Positions 13,450-23,030 of a DNA stretch of 64,000 nt are shown one piece after another. Within the stretch, counting starts at the first letter, position 1, and each line of letters opens with the position of its first letter. The position numbers and the translations under genes are program-made. The notes below the pieces were generated by a model, which saw only the letters and a program-made list of their open reading frames with translations, made no database searches and was not told the origin of the DNA. Source of the DNA: Varroa destructor (Eukaryota; Arthropoda; Arachnida; Mesostigmata; Varroidae); assembly GCF_002443255.2 (NCBI RefSeq), contig NW_019211458.1, positions 36,196,165 through 36,260,164 on the forward strand. The letters are read 5' to 3'.

Positions 13450-13642
13450 TTAGGAGATGGCAGGATTGGGCGTAGTTGGTTTTGGTCTAGAATGAGGTAC
13501 TCTAAGCACAACTCGGACGGGTCCGCCGCTTGCCCCAGCGATTTTTAAGGGCATCACAAAAGCATAGGTGCCCAATTTGGGGGCCTGATCGATGTGACTA
13601 CCCAGATTCTCGAGGATGTATACGTTCTTTTTAGCGAACGCT
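13450..13642 (-). CDS. Cyclase-like gene, exon 6 (terminal, stop)
   Basis: The acceptor is TTTTGTATTGCAG; one base completes Arg234. The encoded end reads AFAKKNVYILENLGSHIDQA, then MPLKIAGASGGPVRVVLRVP, and stops with TAA after a Pro-rich tail. ENL after the strand supplies the conserved Glu245, and the PLKI-x-G-x-SG-x-PVR end is typical of the family. A possible AATAAA (minus strand, 12776-12781) lies about 670 bases downstream; no closer canonical signal was seen. Confidence 0.92.
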
Positions 13643-16600
13643 CTGCAATACAAAATGCATCAAGAATAGCATCGATAAACGAACAACAGTGTTTCGCTTT
13701 TCTCTATCCTTAAAAAATACGTTTTGAAACTTTAGGTTGTGAAAGCGACCTAATAAGATAACAAAATGAACGGTGCGGTTCCTACGTGAACGGCATGTTG
13801 GAAAATGAAACTTGTGTTAATTCCCAATACGACATGGTGTTCGTCTATTGACAAATGTTAAAATTACTAATTAGAGAGAGCCGAACCAAACGCGGTAATG
13901 AAAGACCCGAGTAAAGCTGATTTAGGGGTGATCGCTTACTCATGTCAGCAATAGTTCATTTAAGACAAGCAACAACTTTGCCCTCTGAGGTAATACCTAG
14001 CGTAAGTAAACTGACAAATAAGCTTCCGCGGTTCGGAACGTACAAGTCGGGGCAATTAAGTGACACCCTACCGGACGAAATCACTCTTAGTTAGTTGGCC
14101 AAAAACCTGGAACAAACGTCTGACACTCAAATAGAAGCTAAAGTTTTAGCTGATTTTGTTTGGAAGTATATTTAGCTATATAATTAAGCGTAAAAAACCT
14201 ACATAGATTCTCCAATTGTCCTGCTGATCCCTCTTCTAAATGCAATTGTTTTTTGTCAAAATGCTAAACAACAAAGTTATTTGGTTTAACGATTGAAACA
14301 ACCCGTTTCGGCTGAGATAGGAAAGAGGACTTGATTAAGACACGTGGTGGCACTCCCCAGCTGTTTTTCAGCGAATGTAGAAAACACTCAGAAATGCAAG
14401 GAAAGCTGAGCCAAGGCTATGATAAAGGCAGAAGTCAAGCTTAGCAAATATTTTCTCTTGTCCTGTTAGTAACTGTAAAACGGTTTATAGCCTGTCAGCT
14501 AATTGATGATTACAATACATCTTTTAGGCGCAGTACATACCGATGTCCCATGAGCGATGGGTAACCATCGATGGAGGGCGAATCAATGCCTACGCCGACA
14601 ATGTCACGGTTGTGAACTAGCCAACGGGCGGTCTTGGCCCCCATCGATGGAAACACTCGTGTTGAATTGCCATTTTGTCGACCGAAGTAACCTTCGCGGT
14701 TGCCCCATAACTATAAAAGTGATTGAGCAATTAGTAAAAGAACGTTTGGTCTTTAGCGATAGGTTGTTTATGTCCAACGAAACGCGCAGTTCAACGTACA
14801 TGGATATTATGCGTAAGTAAGTTCATATATGGTGTAATAAACAGATACTGTGGTTGTATTATATTTTTTTGACTCTTCTTATCGTTTTGCTTTTGATCTT
14901 CGAAATAGATATTTTTTTTACCGCATTTACAATTATAGCTTAAAGTTGCCTATAAATTTATATCGGGTTCGGCCATCAGACGGTAGAGTCTGCTATGTTG
15001 TATTTGCAGGATGGAAAAGGGCCCTCATTGAAAAAAAATACAAACCATATGATGTCCAGTACGAATGATGATGAGTGAATTATTCGGCAGTGGACCGTGT
15101 CCGTTCTCCCACAGCTGAAGGTCGCGAATACTGAGAAGGTAGCCACGATTTTTAACGACCTTTTAAATCAATGCACAAAACTTTAATTAAGATAAACCGG
15201 CAAAAAGTTATACGATACGGTAAATATACGAAATTTACCTTCATCGTCTGCACGTACAAACTATAACAAAATGCAACTTTGCTTTAGATACATGTTTTTC
15301 GTATAGGGATAAAACGCCAGATTTGAAATTTCTTCTTCGTTTGAATCTATTTCATGACTGGCTTTTAAGAGCCGGTACTTCAAATGTCGAGATAAGCATT
15401 CTTTAAGCGGTGCCGCGATCAATTATTCTATACAGCTTTTTACAGTTGCAAAGGAACAAATATAAGCCTAGAAAATAAGAGCTATCCCGCGAGGGTACGC
15501 GCTACAGGTACGTATACAAGGCACAACAAGAACCTTGATTTGTCAAGTTTGCTGAACAAGAAGATATATAAGAAGTAAAAAAAAAAAAACCGGAGTGGAA
15601 AAGGATGGGCAAAGTGGATAGGGTAGAGGGAAAAGCTACGAGTTACATAGAGCTGGATAGCGTTCTCTACCAGCGATGCTTAATGCTAGTCGATCCATCG
15701 CTACATTGACAAACGTCCATATCGCTAGAGTTTAAATGGAGAAGGAAAACAGAGTTCAGAATGTAAAAATGTCTAACCTTCTTTTTCACATCTATGATCA
15801 CAGTAGGAATGTTAAATAATCTTCGAAGAGGAATCTGATCAAGTGTCCATCGTTTCGGGTTAAAGTGTCGAGGTGCATCGATGTGAGTTCCGCCGTGACT
15901 TGCCGTGCACAATCGGTCCACTTGGTAGAAATCCTTCGCAGTTGTCCCCTACGTGAAAGTATTATGAACGACAGGACCCAATCACACGTTTCGAAAATAC
16001 TCAACGACAGATCATGATTGAGCGGCGCTAACTGCGTATTGGCTGGTTATGCGATGATCGTTACGTAACTATACCTCGTGTATACATATATGGCTCTGAC
16101 AAGCGAATCCAGCGGGCTTTGAATTAGTCAGGCTGGAACGATAGTTCTTGAAAATTTGTCATAGGTATTGGGATTTAAGTCGGGAGAAAAAGCGGGATGA
16201 AGCCAACGTTGGATATTCCTTTGCTCAATACAAGAGGTAATTAAGGCGTGGCGATGGGGCATTTTTAGCTAGAGATCAGACTGCGTGCTTTTGATTGCGT
16301 TCCAGCGGTCCTAAAGAATCGGACTGCATGTGCTATTTTACTCTTATCGACTGTCTCATGGTAACAGATCTTCCTAATGCGCATTGTAAATACTTCCTTT
16401 ATCTGACAACCGAACCTGCTCGACACTGCCACCGACCTCGATTCTTTTCTAGGAGAAGGTCACTCCCTCGCCTGATGCCTCTCCGGCTGGCGATAGAGGT
16501 TGAACTGTGCTTCGTTTATGGCGACCTTATGCTCCACGGGGTTCTTTGTTGATGAAAATTCTGTGAATTTACGTGGAATTCACCACGCGCACTTCTAACT

Positions 16601-19600
16601 GACCTGGCGTCAATTAAGGGGGTACCCATATTTGACCCAGTTTCCGAATGTTCGGGGTTTCGGTTATAATATTGTAACACGTTACCTATGAAATTCCAGC
16701 TTTAGTCGACAAAGCCGTTAAATCCCGACGTCGGCTTTTATGAAAAACCTCCCCAATTGCGGCAATCTTATTCTTGGGGTCCCGACACGTGGTCACCCCT
16801 CGCTGGCCTTCAACACTCTAATCCTTGTACGTGAAATGTTTGCACAATCCGCGCACTGTGTGTTCGCTTAAGGTCTCTTTGTCTGTCGTCTTGACCGATC
16901 TTCAATAAACCTGCGCAAAAATCTGATTGATTTCCCTTCAAGTAAATTCAACTCGTTTTATTTTACAAGTTTCGAGAAGGCCAGAATATTTGCCAGCCAA
17001 ATATCGTTGTCTAACTACGTGGCGTTCAAAGTTGTTCGATTTCAAAGTCCGCAGATTTGTCTATAACAGCCTCATGCATATATATATGTTTGAATATGAT
17101 ATGATATGGTAACTCACTTAGAAGAGGGCACTTAAAGACGGTACGAATACACTTTGTTATTTGTTTCTTCTATCTATTCAATTGTATACGAGAAAGAACG
17201 CGACCATATTGTAGAGGACAACGACAGAAGCGCCCCCTAGCATAGCGGTTTGTTAAATTCATATAGATCCTAATCATGTTATTAATTGCTACTGCTGCCG
17301 TTATCGTCATAGTGATTGAAAGTGGCGCTGCGGATAGTAGTAGTAGTAGGAGTAGGAGGAGCAATAGCAATACCTCGTTCGAATCGTGACTTGTTGCTTT
17401 TGTGTTCGGTGTTACAGGCATCGTCGTAACTATCGTTGCCGTTTCACCACCAGCGGTAGTAATCTGCTAGTCACGGGCGTGACGGAAAGGACGTAATCTA
17501 ACCTTGTACAAATAACAAGCAGCCAAGTGGATGTTGGCAGTGATAGCACCCTACTTTGCTCTGTTTAACCTGACTCAGTTGTGGTCAACGCGGTGCTGTG
17601 CCCCGGAGATCGAAATAGCCATATTATCACCACAGCTTACGCCGGTTGGCAATGTCGATATGATGCCACACAAAACGTGTTACATACCACTGTACAATCT
17701 TCTGCGAGATGCATATCAATATGGAAAAACGGAGAGCGTCTGCGGCAGAGCATACCGGTGACGGTGTATTTTGTCTGCGAGTTACCTTACACCGTCGAAT
17801 ATGGAGGGAATAGAGCACTATCTATGATTGGAAAAGCCAGCGGCTTGAAACTGAGGTGTCGAACGTTACCTCGTGGAACATCTTTAAAGGTCGAGGCAAA
17901 TGAATTTTTTTATTAATTGAAAAAACTAAAATAGAGTTGGGTTTAAATGTGGACCCGACGACCAGTTATTGAAAATTTGAATTTCAAATAACATTTTTTT
18001 TTCGGCAGTTACATTCTTCCTTCTTTTTTTGTGTACGAAAGAGCAAAGTAAGCCTCCGCAATTTATTCTAATTGTCCTCTTACTAGTAGGTTTTCTTCGG
18101 AAATCTTTTTTTTTCTAAATTTGTAGTTTCGTAAAATCTTCATGAGCTGCCAGCACTGCTGCTTCCGCATTCCGTCGCAAAGTCAAGCAACAGGACGTTA
18201 GGTGGAGTTTTTTTCCATAACCAGATACAAATAAGTCTGTGCAAAAAGCATCTAAGTCAATTAGCTTGCCCAGACACGCGGAATATATGTCAAACATGGC
18301 TAGATTATCCTTCAGCAATAACTTCGTACTCGTTCAAAACATGCGAATCTTAGCCAATCTACCTTGCATTCATAGGAGGCTATCATATTATATTTTAGTG
18401 ACTATTTGGTTTCAGTCTGCTAGAAAAAAATGGTGGTTTATTTACGCGCAGGCGTTCTTTAAGTACTATCGGCCGAATTTAATTAAGACTTAACTTGACA
18501 TCAACGTTTTTCACCACAATTAATTAGACAAAGAAATTCTAACTTAGCTGATCAAAAAAGAAATCCTATTAATATGGTTGGACAGGGCTGAATTTAGATT
18601 TATGAAATTCTCTACCATTTTTGCTTTTTACCTTTAAGTGTAAAATGAAATGAAGTAACAGAGGAGGCAACTTCAACACCATACTTAGACTTCCTCGGCC
18701 GACGTTTTCTAAGTCGAATTTTATACATCGAAACTATATTCGTATATCCAAGTGGAAGGCCTGTCACTGAAGGCGTTTGAAGTGCATAAGGCCCAAAGGA
18801 CTGGCTCATCTTTAGCTTCCAACATTGACAGTACACAATAAAGTGAGGTGATTTCGTTCCAAAAACACGCATCGGCTGAGACATCTCTTAGCAATGCCAA
18901 CATTCAAAACAACAGGGTCTCAACTATAATTTTATAGATAAAGAAAGACATTGTACTGCGCAGCCGGCCGCAAATTTATAATCCAAGAGTCCGTCATCAG
19001 CGTACAAACACTTCGATTGAGTTATATGATGAAATACACTGTTATTGAGTAGTACTGATGTTTGAAGGAGAAACGCCAACAGGTTGAGCTTAAATGTCCA
19101 CAGACCATCTCTGTTATTATTATCCAGTATCTGTTGGTTCTGAAGGGGTAATTAAAACGCATTTGCAATATCAGTAGTATATAAAAATCAAAATTCGCTA
19201 ATTTATGTATGAAAAAAAGTAACCTAAAGACAGTTCTCAGAAAAAATATAATTATTGATCGTAAACACCTGCTAGTTACTGCTAATATAAAAGCTACTCT
19301 TACTGCGTCTACTAACAATTGTAGATATATTTAGGTCAAAACTTTCGTTGTCATCCCAGTAAATGGTTGAAGCGTCGTAGGCCCAGCTGAGATCGATGAG
19401 GTTTTCATTTGTTGATATCTCCCAGGGGAAAATCGAGGTCTCTGGTACCAATGACTCTCTGTGGCATTCTCGAATCCGTGAACGTTGAGTTGCGTTTTTA
19501 GATGAGCCACGACCTTGTTCTAGCTGAAGTGTGACGAAAAATTTTCAGTGAATTAATGAGATATCTTTATTTAGATCTAAACGATTCAACAGCGTTGAAT

Positions 19601-20771
19601 AAATAAAAGATATTCGAACAACCAATATTTATCATCGTGTGTCCTCTGTCTCTCTAACTTAGTTTCGATTAGTCCTTCAGGTAACCTTTATAAATGCAGT
19701 GTCGAAATGTTCTTATTTCTCTTTCAATTTCTTATTTCTCTAAAAACTCTTTCAAACATCATTGCTCGTGGAAAAGCCTCGTTGGTTGCGACGCGAAAAT
19801 CCTACGTCTCCTAAGCTAAAACGTTTTACTTCAATAGTGCCTTTTAAAAGGTATATGTGCTGTTATTTTTCTCTGGAAATATAGATCCGCAAGTACAATA
19901 GCATGTACGCTATGTTTTCTATATAACGATATACCTGAATGGCCTTTTGTTCAAAACTCATCAGTAACGTTTTGGCTATCCAGTTTCACAAATGCTTTAG
20001 TTTTTCCGTGCAGAGTTGCCCTCAACGATACAGTTTCTTTAAGGCTGTAATTGGATTTCATCGTGTACGTTTGTCCAGGCGTAGAAATGTTCAGACAGTC
20101 TATCTAAGATGCAGCTACCATATTCTCTAAGGGCTGTCACGAAACGTATATTGTAATTAACCGTATAAACAAATCCGCTGTTTTTGATCGTTTCTGACAT
20201 TATAATCAATTAGTTTGGGTAGTAAATCAAGTTTCGTTGTTTACATGGGCGCAATAAAAGGTGTTCAGAGCAATTTTTCTAAAGATGCGCTTGTTACAAA
20301 AATATATCTTCGTATCAAGAACACATATGTGGTTGATGTATCCGCTGATAGCGTGGTACATGGGGTAACACAACTTTGAGCAGAGTTTTAGATTCGATCG
20401 ATATATATGTATATAGTAAGTGCTTACCCATCAAAGCAGAATAACATCAAACGTAATAATACTAGAAAAAGTCGCTGTGAAACATCTGCACTTTCGTTAA
20501 GCACAATCTTACTAATATAATTATCTAAAATTGTGCAAGATTTTTGCCGTATCGTATCGTATCGTATGGATTAACGAAAAGAAACAGTAACAAAAATAAT
20601 AAGTGCAATTTGAAAAGCATATCTTGTTCAGGCCAAGCTACAATCGAGTACGGACCTAACCAAGTGAGATGATCTGAAAGCGCCTAAATATAGAGACAAT
20701 TCGATTTCGGACGAGAAACAGCGAATACTCACTATGGTTATTGCCAGAACGATAATAATAAGAGGCCTCAT
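13450..20771 (-). CDS. Secreted cyclase-family (kynurenine formamidase-like) hydrolase, six exons, complete
   Basis: I join exons 20771-20733, 19523-19317, 15948-15778, 15159-15046, 14710-14541 and 13642-13450. Each is bounded by AG/GT, the junction phases are 0,0,0,0,2, and the total is 894 nt (297 aa plus stop). The protein starts with a hydrophobic signal peptide (MRPLIIIVLAITI), then LIDLSWAYDASTIYW (the family's N-terminal IDLS...T-YW block). The metal-binding block HGGTHIDAPRHF follows (H100, H104, D106, H110), then WTLDQIP, LWENGHGPLP, GVGIDSPSIDG, a late His233 and ILENL (E245), and a C-terminal MPLKIAGASGGPVR. This is the Cyclase fold PF04199, which includes bacterial KynB and isatin hydrolase, metal-dependent amidases of tryptophan-type substrates. 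The signal peptide implies export. Family membership is well supported; the substrate is unknown. The usual Pro after the YW of the N-terminal block is Asp here. No frameshift or premature stop is seen. Introns are 1209, 3368, 618, 335 and 898 nt. Confidence 0.9.
14541..14710 (-). CDS. Cyclase-like gene, exon 5
   Basis: 170 nt, phase 0 start and phase 2 end; acceptor ACTTTTATAG, donor GTATGT. It encodes GNREGYFG, then FPSMGAKTARWLVHNRDIVG and VGIDSPSIDG. The FPS...AA-WL pattern and the G-(V/I)-D-(T/S)-x-S-x-D-x-G stretch are strongly conserved in this family. It ends MGH plus two bases of an Arg codon completed in exon 6. His233 here is the usual second-half conserved His. Confidence 0.9.
15046..15159 (-). 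CDS. Cyclase-like gene, exon 4
   Basis: 38 codons, phase 0 at both ends; the acceptor is TTTAAAAG and the donor GTTTGT is weak. It encodes YLLSIRDLQLWENGHGPLP and then LIIIRTG. These fit the family pattern of a short helix with WE...HG..P followed by the core strand ending in (H/R)TG. The residues after TG, usually W, are HHM here. Confidence 0.88.
15778..15948 (-). CDS. Cyclase-like gene, exon 3 (metal-binding motif)
   Basis: 57 codons, phase 0 at both ends, with acceptor TTCACGTAG and donor GTTAGA. It carries DFYQVDRLCTASHGGTHIDA followed by PRHFNPKRW. This is the signature H-x-G-T-H-x-D-x-P-x-H that binds the catalytic metal in the Cyclase family. It continues with the conserved W-T-L-D-Q-I-P segment and a hydrophobic strand ending in IDVKKK. 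This exon alone identifies the family. Confidence 0.93.
17336..17367. repeat. (TAG/AGG)n imperfect trinucleotide repeat
   Basis: TAGTAGTAGTAGTAGG followed by AGTAGGAGGAGC. It creates a run of Leu in a spurious minus frame and lies inside the second intron of the cyclase-like gene. Confidence 0.85.
17579..17916 (+). CDS. Candidate terminal exon of an unrecognised plus-strand gene
   Basis: A strong acceptor, TTTGCTCTGTTTAACCTGACTCAG, opens a frame of 112 codons including the stop (phase 2 entry). The frame starts with VVNAVLCPGDRN and has several Cys (CPGD, QCRYD, ARCIS, YFVCELP, LRCR), as in a secreted or extracellular protein. I recognise no family. It lies antisense inside the 3.4-kb second intron of the cyclase-like gene. 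No upstream exon could be assigned, so this may be a chance frame. Confidence 0.33.
19317..19523 (-). CDS. Cyclase-like gene, exon 2 (N-terminal IDLS/TIYW block)
   Basis: The acceptor has a good pyrimidine tract (TTTTTCGTCACACTTCAG). The exon is 69 codons, phase 0 at both ends. A polar linker rich in Arg, Ser and Glu leads to LIDLSWAYDASTIYWDDNES and FDLNISTI. IDLS and TIYW match the start of the family fold; most homologues have Pro after YW, but here it is Asp. The donor is GTTAGT, a weak but allowed GT site. It joins exon 3 (GTTAKDFYQ) at the position where family members move from the first strand to the metal-site region. Confidence 0.85.
20552..20573. repeat. (CGTAT)n microsatellite
   Basis: Four tandem copies of CGTAT. 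It lies in the first intron of the cyclase-like gene. Confidence 0.9.
20733..20771 (-). CDS. Cyclase-like gene, exon 1 (signal peptide)
   Basis: The start codon sits in the good context CGCCAAGATGA and encodes 13 residues, MRPLIIIVLAITI, a classic hydrophobic secretion signal core. A canonical GTGAGT donor follows at phase 0. It joins exon 2 in frame, so the signal peptide would continue into LEQGRGSS. About 133 bases upstream (20904-20909, minus strand) is TCAGTT, which fits the arthropod initiator consensus and could mark transcription start; this is suggestive only. A competing join, to an acceptor at about 20683 after a 49-nt intron, was considered and rejected. Confidence 0.7.
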
Positions 20772-21387
20772 CTTGGCGTTTCACGTAGCTCGGTTCTGTC
20801 GTTGATGCGCGGACTCCAGAAGAAATCGAGGCCCACAAGAGGCAAGGCCAAATAGCGAGCGTTCTGGGCAGTGTTTTTCTAAAGAGCGTTTTTTTTTCTC
20901 AGAAACTGAAAGATTTAGCGGTTGATGGTGCACCTATCGTTGTCTCTGAGAGCCACCTTTGGTTGTCGGTGAGGCACAACGGACCTGTAGGGAAACAGCG
21001 TTGTAGTCAGTATTGCCGACAGGGGCATGAAAGAAACGCCACGTACGCCGCTATTATTCGTACTGACTAGCCAAATTCTGCTTCTACGAAACGCAAAGAT
21101 TTGGCTATGTGAACCCTGGTCCTGGGGCCGATAACGAAGACGGGAGACAACCCACGAAAACTATAATGATTTTCTAACGCAATGCCGATGCTGAGGGACC
21201 CACTCGTAAATCAATGAGGTATAGAATCGAGCAGTGAGCGAATCCAGCATGTAGCTCAAGAGCGAGAATGCCACGCAAATTCGTAGTGTCGAAATTGTTG
21301 CTAGCGCCAACATCGGCAAGCACGCTCACGAAGGGGAATTAGGTTATACTAAGAAATTCATCTCTGTCCTGTTTCTTGTTTGGTGTG

Positions 21388-21425
21388 CAAAGCAGAACTT
21401 GTGTTAAAACACAAGTTCTGCTTTG
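21388..21425. repeat. Perfect 18-bp inverted repeat with 2-base loop
   Basis: Arms 21388-21405 (CAAAGCAGAACTTGTGTT) and 21408-21425 are exact reverse complements. After a mismatch on each side, TTGGT and ACCAA continue the pairing, giving about 23 paired positions. It lies about 620 bases upstream of the cyclase-like start codon. Confidence 0.95.
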
Positions 21426-22248
21426 TACCAACTTTGCCTTCCGCGATTTCGACGGGTACAGACTAACCACAGAGCGTATATGAATGAATGTCAGAGCTAA
21501 GTAATCGAAAAGCTAACTAATTACACTATCCGCCTGGAATATATTTGATGTATTCTACCCACACGCGCCAGGAACGATAAGTTTTTGGCGGACATACTGG
21601 CGCTAGGCTCCACATGAAAAAGTTGGTACCGATATCTACGATGTCTATTTAATAGGTTCTGCGCTTAAAACGACGTTGGAAGAACACATTTCAGGGTCGC
21701 GAGAAAACGATGTTGTGTGATCTGTTATCGTTAGTCAATTGATTTTTATTAACATCTTCTGTTATACGCTTCTCTTGATTTTTAGCCTAAGGTAGTTATG
21801 GTGTTTAGGATGCTCTAAAGCCGGTCAAATATTCGTAAAATTATGAATGTACTACTATTCCGTACGGACTGTTCATCTAAGAAGTAGTAACGGTAGTTTC
21901 TCCGCGTCGAAACGCGTTACTGGATAATAGTAAACTATGAAAAGGTTAAGTGCTTAAACTACTATGATGGGAAGAATGAATGGGAAGAAACGGCACGTAA
22001 GAAAATTCGGGAAACTTACGTTTCAAAATCAATTGAAGGCACTGGCGCGTTGGGCACTCAGTAACACTTTGACGTCCTGAGAAAGCTTAGATAAAATCAC
22101 TTTTAAAAGCAAAAATTAATTTACGTAAATTGCTTGGTCATCTCAGTTTATGTTGCTTAATGGGCGTGTTCCCACTGGTACGTACGACAAATACACAGAC
22201 TCAAGCGGACCAGCACGCAGCCACAAGCTAAGATAACCACCACTAGCT

Positions 22249-23030
22249 ATGCAAACGGCCTTTTCAGCGTTTCTCGCTAGTCTCTGTTTTTCCAGATCCA
22301 GATCGAAAGACAGACGACATCTGATACAGCCGTCGTCGTCAGATGCTGCTCCTGCCAGCGTTTGCACCACAACGCTGAATGTTGTGAATGCTGTGGGCGT
22401 ATGGCTGGACGACGTGTGCCCGGAGTTGTTACCTCGACTTGGAGGTAGAGGGTTGCCAAAAAGGGTTGGGTCGCCTTCGTCGCGGTTCGATCAACGGCTC
22501 CTAGAATTCGTCTCATTTCTCCTTCTAGTGACGGAGAAACAGCAGCCTCAGCTAGAGGCAAAGCCGCCACCTCAGCTACAGCTGCCATCTCTGGCGGTGA
22601 GGGCGCGTTGTTTGCCGCCCGGATTATCTTTTACGCGCGTCGTGCCAAGCCCCAGGAGTCAAGCAGCAGACATTGTCGGGGTCCGTTCGCATGCGTCTTT
22701 CCCGTTTTCTTTCGTGCCCTGCCCGTGTGGGGTTCTCCGGCCGTCAGCAAGTATTTTTCCTATCTCCTCCTGCTATCGTGTGCCGTGCTGCTCCTATAGA
22801 AACGGCGACAGCGGATGCAGCAGCAAAGCCTTCCGTTGTTCCCCCGTACGTCTTCTCTATGCACTTCACTTCCAAAGCCATCGTCGTTGTCGTCATCGTC
22901 CAAAGTCCTTTTTCCCGAACGAACGCCTGCGCACGCGTTAGCTACAAAGAGGACGCGGTCCCGGCCGGTCGCACGTTGTTGAGGTTCCGTCGGCGTCTCG
23001 CTGATTCCCTGTCAAAGAGACGTTAGCTTG
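22249..23030. other. GC- and CpG-rich island, probable promoter or 5' exon region
   Basis: About 780 bases are clearly richer in G, C and CpG than the surrounding AT-rich DNA. This produces long open frames on both strands (230 codons on plus from 22249, 117 codons on plus from 22673, 103 codons on minus from 22588). None resembles a known protein. The plus frame contains a GTGAGG donor-like site at 22597. Such islands usually mark a transcription start and first exon; which strand is used cannot be told from sequence alone. Confidence 0.55.
22433..22588 (-). CDS. Candidate first exon in the GC-rich island
   Basis: From the start codon at 22588 the frame encodes 52 residues, beginning MAAVAEVAALPLAEAAVSPS and ending LATLYLQVE. 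It stops at a CAAGTCGAG|GTAACA donor at phase 0. Ala-rich starts of this kind are common in real first exons, but also in any GC-rich sequence. The next exon was not found downstream (lower coordinates), and the cyclase-like gene at 20771 has its own start codon. The competing reading is the overlapping plus-strand frame. Confidence 0.22.

Noticed and set aside
14557..14820. Plus frame of 87 codons.
   Set aside because: Antisense shadow of cyclase exon 5.
17170..17421. Minus frame with a poly-Leu run.
   Set aside because: It comes from the TAG/AGG trinucleotide repeat within an intron.
20590..20732. Alternative exon 2 for the cyclase-like gene after a 49-nt intron (frame with LTWLGPYSIVAWPEQD).
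   Set aside because: It has an acceptor and a tempting AWP, but no usable donor at the needed phase. The exon at 19317-19523 carries the true IDLS...TIYW block and fits both junctions.
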